A stretch of DNA of 12,277 nucleotides from JAVBOP01 sp031550405 (GCA_031550405.1 JAVBOP010000227.1:1-12277), one strand, 5' to 3'. Shown: positions 1 through 8,074, counted from the first letter of the stretch. A program made the numbers and translations. The notes: generated by a model not told the origin, from the sequence alone.

Positions 1-102
1 AGCGACTCGCTGATTACATGCGAAGTTGATTCGACGATGTTCGTGCGCTCAACTGTTATCATTGGAAAAGATTATTTTACACTAAGACCATTTAAGCAAT
101 AA
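1..102 (+). CDS. Probable 3' end of a gene entering from the left (last 33 codons)
   Basis: Frame 1 is open from the first base to a TAA at 100-102 and reads SDSLITCEVDSTMF and then VRSTVIIGKDYFTLRPFKQ. The other two forward frames meet a stop within about 30 bases. The peptide alternates polar and hydrophobic residues like beta strands and has no low-complexity bias, which fits the C-terminus of a real protein, possibly a secreted or surface one. The start lies outside the window and the family cannot be named from 33 residues. A 196-base AT-rich gap separates it from the lipoprotein gene downstream, so the two need not be co-transcribed. A chance open frame of this length is possible in such DNA. 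Confidence 0.45.
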   Translation, partial: SDSLITCEVDSTMFVRSTVIIGKDYFTLRPFKQ

Positions 103-298
103 ACGCACGGTATAAGCAACTCTTGCGTGCCAAAATTAAAACAAGATATTTATGATTTTTTTTTCATAAACCATCTATCGTTGGCAAATTATGATGAAAA
201 ATTTGCTTATATTTATACTTGCATAAATTCAAACCATAATGTTGATAAGATAGTAGCACAACATTACTTAACATTTTTTTATTAAATTAAATTTCGAG

Positions 299-1558
299 AT
301 GAAAATGAGATTATCAAATTTACGCTATTTACTATTAATAACTGTTTTACTTTTTTTAACCGCTTGTCCTCAAAATGACAATCCTAATGAGCCTGATGAA
401 AATATTTCAGAAAAATCAGAAGGCTCTTTCGATGTAACTTTCACAAAGCAAACCGTTTATTTCGATTCAACTGAAATCAATGACATTGTATCAATGGATA
501 CAGTGGCGCATGTTTATAAGTTCAATAAAACAAGCATAAAGGCAAACGAAATACAGTTAAACAATATTTTACTTATTCATGGTGTTGCGTTGAGAAAAGT
601 TACTAAAATTAACCATTCAGGAAATGAAATTATTGTGGAAACGGACGATGCAACATTGAATGAAGCTATTCAGGATGGAACAATTCAATGGACAACTTAT
701 TGTGATTTTAGGAAGGAAAATCAAGTCCAAATTCAGCATGAAGGCAAGCAATATCTGCCTACATTGCAGTCGGGCGATACATTGAATTTTGAATTTGAAA
801 GCAATGGATATACTTATAATATTTCAATGATTATGAATAAATCATCTGCTTATGTGAAATTGGAGGTTTCAAAAGAAATTGCTGGAAAAATCAAAGGAAA
901 GTTTGCAGCTGAAGGTACAATTTCTGCTTTTAGCTCTTCTAATACTATAGCTTACAATAATTCTACGCTAACAAATTTTTCAAACAGCAACAAGAATCTG
1001 AAAGGCGATTTGACGCTTTCTCTAACTGTGGCTGGCTCTGGAAATGATGCACTTGATATAGAGTTGCCTTTTATATTAATTCAATATCCATATATGGTCG
1101 GACCAATTCCCACGTTTTTAAGACTTAAAGTGCAAATTGTAATAAATGCAGTTGTTCCGCTTGAAGGCTCAGCGCAATCATCAATGAATTTCAAATATGA
1201 TTCTGAAACAGGAATTAACTATAATGGGACAAAAGTTGATATTAATGGAAAAATTGGAAATTATACTATCAAAAATAATAAATCTGAAATAGGCGCATCT
1301 TCAGCGATTGCAGTTAATTATGGAATTGGTTTCCCAAGAATTGAATTGGGATTGTTCAATACCGTATTTGTTCCTTGGGTCCAAACTGCTTTCTTGATTA
1401 ACAGTGATTACACTTTTTTCCCAACCTGCAGGCAAACAAAAGCATCGTTTATTGGTGGCTGCGGTTATAATTTCGAATTGCTTGGACTTAAGCAATCTGG
1501 CAAAAAAAATCTTTGGCAAAAGGATACCGTTATACAAAAAACAGGAGATTGCAAGTAG
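299..1558 (+). CDS. Predicted lipoprotein of unknown function, 419 aa
   Basis: I do not recognise the family. Seen: a lipoprotein signal peptide with a basic start (MKMR), a hydrophobic core at residues 8-20 and a lipobox LTAC ending at Cys23, so the mature protein should be lipid-anchored in the cell envelope. An acidic, Asn/Pro-rich linker follows (about 26-42), of the kind seen in Bacteroidota lipoproteins that are sorted outward. Residues 45-135 form one predicted beta-rich block (HVYKFNKTS, ILLIHGVALRKVTKI, EAIQDGTIQW). Residues 160-400 are also beta-rich, with Ser/Asn/Thr-rich stretches and hydrophobic strands near 255-290 and 340-370. Four cysteines remain after processing (135, 377, 388, 418), so disulfides are possible. 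No catalytic motif is visible. The chosen ATG is followed two codons later by another ATG; neither has a clear ribosome binding site, and the signal peptide works from either. The gene ends in TAG. It stands alone, with no partner gene nearby. Confidence 0.85.
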   Translation: MKMRLSNLRYLLLITVLLFLTACPQNDNPNEPDENISEKSEGSFDVTFTKQTVYFDSTEINDIVSMDTVAHVYKFNKTSIKANEIQLNNILLIHGVALRKVTKINHSGNEIIVETDDATLNEAIQDGTIQWTTYCDFRKENQVQIQHEGKQYLPTLQSGDTLNFEFESNGYTYNISMIMNKSSAYVKLEVSKEIAGKIKGKFAAEGTISAFSSSNTIAYNNSTLTNFSNSNKNLKGDLTLSLTVAGSGNDALDIELPFILIQYPYMVGPIPTFLRLKVQIVINAVVPLEGSAQSSMNFKYDSETGINYNGTKVDINGKIGNYTIKNNKSEIGASSAIAVNYGIGFPRIELGLFNTVFVPWVQTAFLINSDYTFFPTCRQTKASFIGGCGYNFELLGLKQSGKKNLWQKDTVIQKTGDCK

Positions 1559-1954
1559 TTTATAACAAATGCGCCTATAAAATCAATTTTTGGCATAGTA
1601 CATATTTATGAATAAATATTAATAAAACTACGTATAATATTAATAATATCTTATTTTTGCTATCTGTTTATATGATAAAGCAATTGCAAGGAAATTCGCC
1701 ATTAGAATGAAATGACACGTGTTTGAATTGTTTGGGTTTGCAATAATATTACAAAAATTATTGGCGAATCAAAATGATGGAATATGGAATGTGATTTGCA
1801 GGTGATGTATTGGTTACTTACGGTAGCCAGATGAAGTTTGGTGTTGTGTCCGCGTAAAATATCCTGCGAGATTTCAACGGCTATACATAATTAGACGGCT
1901 GTCGCTCCATATTCGAAACCGTTATTTTGCACAATACGATTTTGTAAGTGTTTT
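1559..1954. other. Intergenic region, no intact gene; repeats and a possible decayed gene fragment
   Basis: This 396-base gap lies between the ends of the lipoprotein (+) and arginase (-) genes. The left part is very AT-rich and contains two copies of AATATTAATAA (1615-1625 and 1636-1646), 21 bases apart. An exact TAnnTTTG box, TATTTTTG, occurs at 1652-1659 on the + strand, but with no TTTG box at the usual distance upstream. An 8-bp perfect inverted repeat, ATTCGCCA at 1694-1701 and TGGCGAAT at 1762-1769, brackets 60 bases. The right part (about 1800-1920) is richer in G+C. On the minus strand it reads ISQDILRGHNTKLHL (1872 to 1828) just after CIAVE, which resembles the glycine box and following helix of histidine kinases (GIGLAIS plus helix), with stop codons on both sides. 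I see no terminator with a clear T-tract. Confidence 0.5.
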
Positions 1955-2923
1955 TTATTCTTCGCGGATATCAATGTTTTTGCAAATGGATTTTAGGATG
2001 TTAAATGCAACTTCTGCCATTTTGTTATTTGTATCTAAAATTGGGTTAACTTCTGATATTTCAATACACTTAACTTTTTCAAAACTTGCCAAAGTCTTTA
2101 ACAATTCCTCAGCTTCGCTGGAAAAAAGACCTCCTTCAACAGGCGTGCCCGTGCCAACAGAAACTGCTGGATCCATGCTGTCCACATCGAAAGAAACGTA
2201 AATTATATCGCAATGGTCAAGATGTTGCATTGCTTGATGTGCCGCTTCTTTAGCTCCAAATATTCGCAAATCGATAGTTCGAATAACTTTTGTTTTATAT
2301 TTTTTTATCAGGCTATCTTCAGCAATTTCATAACTTCGCAATCCAATGTAAACCAAATCGGACAAACTGATTTTCTTTTTCATGCCGCCGACATTTTTTA
2401 TTCTTTCCCACAATTTTGCTGTTTCCGCGTCAAGTTCTTTGAATTGGCACTCAATATTATTGTCATCTATTACCGTGCCAAGCGGCATTCCGTGCATGTT
2501 CCCCGAATCCGAGGTATAAGGTGTGTGGACATCGGCATGAGCATCAATCCAAATTACCCCCAATTTTTTGTGAGGAAATGCCTGTTTTATTCCTGAAATT
2601 GTTCCGCCTGCAGTACTGTGATCGCCTGCAATAATTATCGGGAAGCTGTTATTTTCAAGAGTCTTAGAGACTGTATCTGAAATTTTCTCAAAGATAACTA
2701 TCAATTCTTCTATCTTTTTACAATCGGGATATTTATTAGGATAATTAAATAATAAATTATTTGCTTCTATTTTTTCATAATTATTTCCATCAAACCGCCG
2801 AAAATATTCAAAATTTTTGGCAGTTTTGTAAGACGCCATCCTAATTGCATCTATTCCAAGGCTGGCTCCGGGCTTTCGACCACCTAAATCAGATTTTACC
2901 ACAATCAGTTTGATTTTCGACAT
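1955..2923 (-). CDS. rocF: Arginase
   Basis: This enzyme hydrolyses L-arginine to ornithine and urea with two manganese ions in the cytoplasm, feeding arginine catabolism and the ornithine/proline pools. At 322 aa it has the usual arginase length. Metal-site motifs are complete and in order: GDHS with His102, WIDAHAD with Asp127, His129 and Asp131, and SFDVDSMDP with Asp246 and Asp248. SGNMHG (140-145) carries the expected second-shell histidine (144), GTGTPVEGGL (258-267) is present, and EVNP supplies Glu291. The SGN-HG motif is typical of arginase and argues against agmatinase or formimidoylglutamase. The ATG at 2923 is preceded by AACAGG about 8 bases upstream, a weak ribosome binding site, and the N-terminus matches the family start. 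It is divergent from rpoD across 235 AT-rich bases and looks monocistronic. The gene symbol follows bacterial arginase usage. Confidence 0.92.
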   Translation of the reverse strand: MSKIKLIVVKSDLGGRKPGASLGIDAIRMASYKTAKNFEYFRRFDGNNYEKIEANNLLFNYPNKYPDCKKIEELIVIFEKISDTVSKTLENNSFPIIIAGDHSTAGGTISGIKQAFPHKKLGVIWIDAHADVHTPYTSDSGNMHGMPLGTVIDDNNIECQFKELDAETAKLWERIKNVGGMKKKISLSDLVYIGLRSYEIAEDSLIKKYKTKVIRTIDLRIFGAKEAAHQAMQHLDHCDIIYVSFDVDSMDPAVSVGTGTPVEGGLFSSEAEELLKTLASFEKVKCIEISEVNPILDTNNKMAEVAFNILKSICKNIDIREE

Positions 2924-3097
2924 AAATAACCTGTTTATTTAATGGATAAGGCTTGCTATCAGTTCCAATTTAATATTTTTTATTCTAAAATCCAAATAAA
3001 ATTAAAATTTAAAATATTGTTGAATACTCTGTTTTTTTTTACTTTTTTCAACTGTTTCTTTATTTCATGTTTTTTTCAATTCTAATTACAATATCCA

Positions 3098-3131
3098 CAA
3101 TTTTGCTTCGTTTTAATATGGTTCGTGATAA
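3098..3131 (+). promoter_or_regulatory. Candidate rpoD promoter region (two alternatives)
   Basis: Two weak candidates overlap upstream of the sigma factor start. CAATTTTG at 3098-3105 matches five of the six fixed positions of the Bacteroidota -7 box TAnnTTTG and would give a leader of roughly 45-50 bases. Alternatively, TTGCTT (3103-3108) and TGATAA (3126-3131), 17 bases apart, resemble a classic -35/-10 pair. The surroundings are so AT-rich that chance matches are likely; neither is proven. No Shine-Dalgarno sequence precedes the rpoD ATG. Confidence 0.25.
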
Positions 3132-3158
3132 GTTTTTAATGATATTAACTATAAAATA

Positions 3159-4019
3159 ATGCGCATAACAAAGCAATATACAAACAGAGAAAGCCAGTCT
3201 CTTGATAAATATTTGCAAGAAATTGGCAAAGTTGAGCTGCTTTCTCCTGAAAACGAAATAGAGCTTGCTAAAAGAATAAAAAATGGCGGGCAGGATGGAA
3301 ATGTAGCTCTTGAGCGGTTAGTTAAATCAAATTTACGTTTTGTAGTTTCTGTCGCTAAGCAATACCAAAATCAAGGGCTTACGCTTGGAGATTTAATAAA
3401 CGAAGGCAATCTTGGGCTTATAAAAGCGGCGAAGCGGTTTGATGAAACGAGAGGTTTTAAGTTCATTTCCTACGCTGTTTGGTGGATTAGACAATCTATT
3501 TTGCAGGCTCTTGCAGAGCAATCTCGAATTGTGCGGTTGCCTTTGAACAGGGTTGGAGCGTTAAACAAAATTGGCAAAGAATTTAGCCGCCTTGAGCAGG
3601 AATTTGAAAGAGAGCCAACCGTTTCAGAGCTTGCAGAGCAACTTAATATGACGGCGATCGAAATAGCCGACACTATAAAAATTTCGGGTCGCCATTTATC
3701 CGTAGATGCACCTTTTGTGCAAGGCGAGGACAACAGGCTGCTTGATGTTTTACCAAATGAAATGCAGCCGCCACCGGATTCGGAACTCATCCATGAATCG
3801 CTAAAAATAGAGGTAAATCAGGTTCTAGGAACTTTATCGTCTCGTGAAGCAGAGGTTATTAAATTATATTTTGGGCTTGATGGGAATATTTTGACGCTTG
3901 AGGAAATAGGCGAAAAATTTAATTTAACTCGAGAACGTGTACGCCAAATCAAAGAGAAAGCCATCCGACGCCTGCGGCATACATCTCGCAGCAAGGCATT
4001 GCGAGCATATTTAGGTTAA
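3159..4019 (+). CDS. rpoD: RNA polymerase primary sigma factor (Bacteroidota-type, sigma-70)
   Basis: This is the housekeeping sigma subunit that directs core RNA polymerase to most promoters. The 286-residue form lacks region 1.1 and the long non-conserved insert, as is usual for primary sigma factors in this phylum. Region 1.2 lies at 12-41 (SLDKYLQEIGKVELLSPENE). Region 2 spans about 52-121: core-binding NLRFVVSVAKQYQ, GDLINEGNLGLIKAAKRFD, and the -10-binding helix FKFISYAVWWIRQSILQAL. Region 3 is about 131-205. Region 4 (220-275) ends in the helix-turn-helix LTLEEIGEKFNLTRERVRQI, which contacts the -35/-33 element. The protein starts MRITKQYTNRESQSL, matching the conserved family start, so the ATG at 3159 is well supported although it has no Shine-Dalgarno sequence. 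It is divergent from arginase and convergent with truA. The intact regions 2.3-2.4 and 4.2 fit a principal sigma factor better than a stress sigma. Confidence 0.96.
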   Translation: MRITKQYTNRESQSLDKYLQEIGKVELLSPENEIELAKRIKNGGQDGNVALERLVKSNLRFVVSVAKQYQNQGLTLGDLINEGNLGLIKAAKRFDETRGFKFISYAVWWIRQSILQALAEQSRIVRLPLNRVGALNKIGKEFSRLEQEFEREPTVSELAEQLNMTAIEIADTIKISGRHLSVDAPFVQGEDNRLLDVLPNEMQPPPDSELIHESLKIEVNQVLGTLSSREAEVIKLYFGLDGNILTLEEIGEKFNLTRERVRQIKEKAIRRLRHTSRSKALRAYLG

Positions 4020-4031
4020 TTCTCAGAACAA

Positions 4032-4058
4032 CATTCCGGGCATTTTTTGCTCGGAATG
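4032..4058. terminator. Hairpin between convergent rpoD and truA, likely bidirectional terminator
   Basis: CATTCCGGGC (4032-4041) pairs with GCTCGGAATG (4049-4058) over 10 base pairs, with one G-U pair when read on the + strand, around a 7-base loop ATTTTTT. It sits in the 45 bases between two convergent stop codons. Neither side has a good T-tract directly after the stem, so termination is inferred from position and stem strength. Confidence 0.55.
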
Positions 4059-4064
4059 CTTGCA

Positions 4065-4841
4065 TTAATCTTCCTCCATTTTTTTAAATATAAAATCAAA
4101 TTTTGGTGGATAATATATTTTATTCAACGTTAAGCCGTGTGCAGCGGCTAATGGCGAGGCAAGACTTCTATTTTGCAGCAGCAACGCATTCTTAACTTCA
4201 TCAATATTTTTTTTGCCTCTTGCCACATCCAACATTATTCCTGCAATCGCTCTAACCATGCCATATAAAAAGCGGTTAGCTTTTATTGTTAATTCATATT
4301 CATACTCATCCAATTTTTGCCATTCACATTTTTCAACATGGCAAATATAGTTATCAACATTCGAATGTAATTTGGAAAAAGTACTGAAATCATGCTTTCC
4401 TAAGAATATATCGGCAGAGCTGTTTAATGAATTTAAATTAATTTTGTATGGAACATAATATGTATTAAATCTTTTAAATACATCATACTTACCGGAAATG
4501 CGATACTTGTATTCTCGTGCTATAGCGTCATATCTGGAATGAAAAGGTTCGTTTACAATCCAAGCATTTTTAATAAAAACATCTTTAGATAATTTTGAAT
4601 TTATGGCAAGCGCTATTTTACGTTCAGGAATTGGGAATTCTTTGCAAACAAAATGTGCCATTTGACTTGCCGCATGAACACCAGCGTCGGTTCGCCCCGC
4701 ACCAATAAGATTGCAATGGTTTTTCGATATTTTAAATAAAGAATTTATTATTTCTTGTTGAACAGTTCGTACGTTGGGCTGGATTTGCCAGCCTGCATAG
4801 TTAGTTCCATCATATTCGATAGATAAAATTATTGTTTGCAT
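4065..4841 (-). CDS. truA: tRNA pseudouridine(38-40) synthase TruA
   Basis: TruA converts uridines 38, 39 and 40 in the tRNA anticodon arm to pseudouridine. The 258-residue length is typical. The N-terminal strand IEYDGTNYAGWQIQPN (8-23) is the family signature. The catalytic aspartate is Asp52 within GAGRTDAGVHA (47-57), followed by the conserved QMAHF. REYKYRI (around residue 110) and FLYGMVRAIAGIMLDVARGK near residues 190-210 are the other conserved blocks, and the C-terminus has the expected LASPLAAAHGLTLNKIYYP. The ATG at 4841 has no clear ribosome binding site, but the second residues already match the family. It is the last gene of the ccmF-glycosyltransferase-truA cluster, 41 bases after the preceding stop, and ends just before a hairpin facing rpoD. 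A separate promoter for this gene was not found. Confidence 0.95.
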   Translation of the reverse strand: MQTIILSIEYDGTNYAGWQIQPNVRTVQQEIINSLFKISKNHCNLIGAGRTDAGVHAASQMAHFVCKEFPIPERKIALAINSKLSKDVFIKNAWIVNEPFHSRYDAIAREYKYRISGKYDVFKRFNTYYVPYKINLNSLNSSADIFLGKHDFSTFSKLHSNVDNYICHVEKCEWQKLDEYEYELTIKANRFLYGMVRAIAGIMLDVARGKKNIDEVKNALLLQNRSLASPLAAAHGLTLNKIYYPPKFDFIFKKMEED

Positions 4842-4882
4842 ATAATATTCAATTGAAAAATAAATTGAAAACTGTTCTTAAG

Positions 4883-5806
4883 TTACAATTTTTTCACATC
4901 TTTCCATATATCATTCATAATTGTGTAGTAATTTATTTTATTGTCATTTCGTTTGTTCCTTGAAATTAAACCACTTATTTTGTATGCTATTAGCATGATT
5001 TCATGATGTATCTTCTCGAAAAAAATATATGCATTTGTTTCGTTTTTTGAATTGTGTTTCTTAGAAAAAAGTAATTTGGAATTAACCAGCAATTTCTGTT
5101 TCTCAAAGGAAATTGCCATTTCAGCATCACTTCCTCCACGTATGTGATATACTTTGGCATCTGGATAAATAAATACGCTATGATTATTATTTTTTAAGCG
5201 CTTACAAAAATCAGCTTCTTCTGCATAAAAAAAATAATCTTCATCAAAACCAGCAATTTCATTAAATACACTTCTTCGCATGCACAACACTGCGCCATCT
5301 GCATATTCAACACATTTTGGCTTGCGTTTGCTGTTTAATTTGTAAAAATATTTATTGATCAAATGATTTATTGGAATTATAAGTAAAAAATATTTTATCC
5401 CTAACCTTAATCCTGGAAAATCATTATAACTGGCCTGCCAAAGCCCATTAGGGTAAAATTGCTGCGGAGCAACAACAGCACAATTTTTCTTTGTTTTGAT
5501 AAAATTATACAATAATTCAATCGTATCTTCAAAATAAATAATATCATTGTTAGATATAATTACATATTCTGACTTTGAATTTTTCATGCCAATATTAACA
5601 GCTTTTGCATAGCCCAAATTTTCATTATTCGCTATAACCATTATATATTCATAATTATTATGAATATAATTTACGGTATCATCTTTTGAATTGTTATCAA
5701 CAACGATAATATTTATTTTATTTGAAACAGACGATTTGAGAATAGAATCTATACAGTTTGCCGTTAACTGCCGTGAATTGTACGAAATAATAATAACATC
5801 AATCAT
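4883..5806 (-). CDS. Family 2 glycosyltransferase (WbbL/rhamnosyltransferase-like)
   Basis: This is a predicted cytoplasmic, inverting GT-A glycosyltransferase that moves a sugar from a nucleotide donor onto a cell-surface glycan precursor; donor and acceptor cannot be read from sequence. Seen in order: the N-terminal strand DVIIISYNS (3-11), the nucleotide-binding IIVVDNNS (33-40), NENLGYAKAVNIGM (61-74), the metal-binding DxD equivalent SNND (85-88), GAVLCMRRSVF (171-181), the acceptor/base segment GFDEDYFFYAEEADFCKRL (186-204) and YHIRGGS (220-226). These last blocks are typical of the WbbL-like branch. The length (307 aa) is normal. The C-terminal 60 residues are basic with a short hydrophobic stretch (HEIMLIAYKISGLI), perhaps for membrane contact. 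It begins 31 bases after the ccmF stop, in the same direction, so co-transcription is likely, although the functions are unrelated. The coding sequence is among the most AT-rich in the window. Confidence 0.92.
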   Translation of the reverse strand: MIDVIIISYNSRQLTANCIDSILKSSVSNKINIIVVDNNSKDDTVNYIHNNYEYIMVIANNENLGYAKAVNIGMKNSKSEYVIISNNDIIYFEDTIELLYNFIKTKKNCAVVAPQQFYPNGLWQASYNDFPGLRLGIKYFLLIIPINHLINKYFYKLNSKRKPKCVEYADGAVLCMRRSVFNEIAGFDEDYFFYAEEADFCKRLKNNNHSVFIYPDAKVYHIRGGSDAEMAISFEKQKLLVNSKLLFSKKHNSKNETNAYIFFEKIHHEIMLIAYKISGLISRNKRNDNKINYYTIMNDIWKDVKKL

Positions 5807-5837
5807 TTTGCATAATCTGTATATTTATGAATAAAAA

Positions 5838-8066
5838 TTAATAATTTTTGTGATGAAAAGGAAGTAAACAATTTAGAAAAAGACCAAATACAAAAATAGA
5901 TAACCCCAACCAAACAAAGAACATATAAGGTTTAGTTGAAAATTCAATTTTAACGATTTCTATTGGCTCAGGCAGATTTGAATCCACTTCCTTATAAATC
6001 ACAATAACCTTGTTTTCTTCATTATTTTCTTTCGCAAAAAACTCCGTCAGCGCAATTTGGTAGTTGCTATTCGGCAAATTATACCACAAATAATTATCTT
6101 TTTTTTCATTTTTCAATTCCAAAGTCAAAGACATTGTATCTTTTTGTTGCAAATTGTCAATTTCTATAATCGCATTATTTTTATTTATATTAAGTAATTT
6201 TATGAATATATTTTTATCTATTTTAGCGCTGCGCTTTTCATTCTGAATCAAAATATTATACTCCATTTGAGTATCGACAGAATGAAATAGCGGAGAGATG
6301 TAAATATCATTCGTGCCGTCATGCTGGACGCTCGGTAAAAGAAGCGGCATTATGAATTTTTTTTCATTATTTTTATATGAAAAAGATGGCGAAAAAGTAT
6401 ATGTTTTGTTGGAATCATATACCTCGATTTTTGCGACTATATTTGAATGCGAATTAAATATTTGCTTCTCAAAATAAATAAACTTTGCACTGTAATTATC
6501 AAATAATTTCACTGTTTTGTCCGATTCCAAAGTAATAATTTTAGATTGCTCAAAATTTCCACAAAGCATGGAAGCAAAAATAAACATGGCAATTCCAATA
6601 TGCGTCAAACAGGAAGGATAAATGTGTATCTTATTGTAATTTCTGACAATTACCTCGATATGCGACAAAATCGTAAAGCTACAGGCAAAAACCAGCAAAA
6701 GATATTCAATCCTGTTTATGGCGTTATAAAATCCAAAAATCATTATCAAAAGCGACAACGCAAAAGTTGGAATGATACGATTGGCAATTTTGTTGAAATC
6801 ATTTTCCTTCCAGTTCAAAAACATGGAAACAGCAAGTAAAGTGAAATAAATTATTGCAGGTGGAATAACCCAAGCCAAGTAAAAATCAGAAGTTATAGAG
6901 ACATCTGTTTTATTCAAAAATGGCGCAAAAAATGGAAAACAAGTGCCGATTAATAAAACAAAAATTATTGCAAAAAGCATTAAACAGCCCAATGTTATGA
7001 ACATTTCCCGGGATAAAAAATTGAAATGGAGCCTGCCGCCGAGCTTGTTTATTTCTTTGGAACGCAGCGACACAAGTACAAAGCACAAAGCGATTGCAAA
7101 CACAAAGACTGCAAATAAGATATAATATGTATTTTCCCCGGATTGCGCATAAGTGTGCATCGATGCGAAGTTGTTTTTGCCGCTTCTCGCTAAAAATGAA
7201 CAAAAATTAATAAATGGAAATGTCAGCAAAGAAAAAATATAAGTTGTCTTTATTAACCCATTTGTTTTTCTATATATTACCAAACAATGCAAAAGAATTA
7301 TCGAAAAAATGAATGGTATTAATGCAGCATTTTCTATTGGATCCCAGCCCCAAAATCCACCCCAGCCAAATGAATTGTAAGCCCAAACTGAACCAAATAT
7401 TAAAGCAACGGAAAAAACACATAAGGCAATGGAATTATAGGTAATTGCAGATTTTTGCCATTCAAAATACTGGCGCTTTAGCAGACTTGAAAGCGACAAC
7501 ACGAATGGCACATAAAGTATGGAAAAGCTGATGAAAATAAGCGGTGGGTGCAATAAATTATATGGGCTTTGCAAAATTGGATTCAATCCCAAGCCGTCTT
7601 TCGGTATGGAATTTAATTCGGGAAATTTACTCAATGTGCTTTCAAACGGAGCTATAAAAATTAGAATAATTGATAATATTAACGGCAAAAAACCGAAAAT
7701 AGCAGAAGCTATGTATTTATACTTGCTATAACTTACAGTTTTGATTAGAAACAATCCAACAACCGTAGCAGCTGTCAGCCATAAAACGAAAGCACCGCCT
7801 TCGCCCGAACAAGTTGCAGCTATTTTATACAGCAGAGGTTGGTTTATCGTGGACTATTTGTCTACGTAAGCTATTGAAAAATCATCGATTAACAGCTTAA
7901 ATAAATGTATGGAAAAGGTGCATAACGTTATAGTAAAGATGGCATAATAAATTTTTGGAACCAATTTTTTCAATTGCATTTCAAATTTCAATTTTTTATC
8001 AACCCCTATATTTGCAACGATATAAAGCAGCGACAGAAGTGCAACAATCCAAAATATATATGACAT
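5838..8066 (-). pseudogene. ccmF: Cytochrome c heme lyase CcmF, interrupted by one in-frame TAG
   Basis: CcmF is the multi-spanning membrane protein that attaches heme to apocytochrome c on the outer face of the inner membrane. The frame runs 743 codons from an ATG at 8066, chosen because AAAGGTGA lies just upstream and the TTG further up is almost at the inferred transcription start. Codons 1-70 end DDFSIAYVDK, codon 71 is TAG (7854-7856), then STINQPLLYKIAAT continues in the same frame with GEGGAFVLW. Across the stop this matches the family block DFSVAYV...LP.YYK...GxEGS. Later features, in joined numbering, are LLHPP with His173, the WWD heme motif WGGFWGWDPIENA at 235-247, His260, His304 in SMHTYAQSG, and His489 in CLTHIGIAM; these are the four conserved CcmF histidines. 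Multiple membrane helices and a large extracytoplasmic loop near the C-terminus are present. Without read-through the products are 70 residues and, from a TTG at 7754 with no good start signal, 638 residues. Apart from the stop the gene shows no decay. Confidence 0.9.
7854..7856 (-). other. In-frame amber codon (TAG) inside ccmF
   Basis: On the minus strand the codons read GTA GAC AAA TAG TCC ACG ATA AAC. The flanking frames are identical, so no insertion or deletion is involved. The TAG falls where CcmF proteins usually carry a polar residue such as Asn, His or Tyr, between AYV and the PLxYK motif. A single base change from TAC, TAT, CAG, AAG or GAG would produce it. Confidence 0.9.
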
Positions 8067-8074
8067 AAAAAATT

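Noticed and set aside
103..130. Terminator after the partial first gene (GCACG...CGTGC)
   Set aside because: The stem is only five pairs with a long loop and no T-tract.
1556..1600. Integron attC-like start (TTTATAACAAATGCGCC) after the lipoprotein gene
   Set aside because: No matching second arm or GTTRRRY core is present downstream, and no integrase is visible.
2213..2596. 127-codon + strand frame
   Set aside because: It lies fully opposite the well-supported arginase gene and has no independent start signal.
5838..7754. A separate 638-residue protein starting at TTG 7754
   Set aside because: The frame continues upstream through 33 more codons of conserved CcmF sequence to the TAG, and no ribosome binding site precedes the TTG. 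It is part of the interrupted ccmF.
7854..7856. Genome-wide reassignment of TAG to an amino acid
   Set aside because: The other complete genes have family-typical lengths with no internal TAG, and the lipoprotein gene appears to end in TAG. Recoding would give many internal TAG codons.
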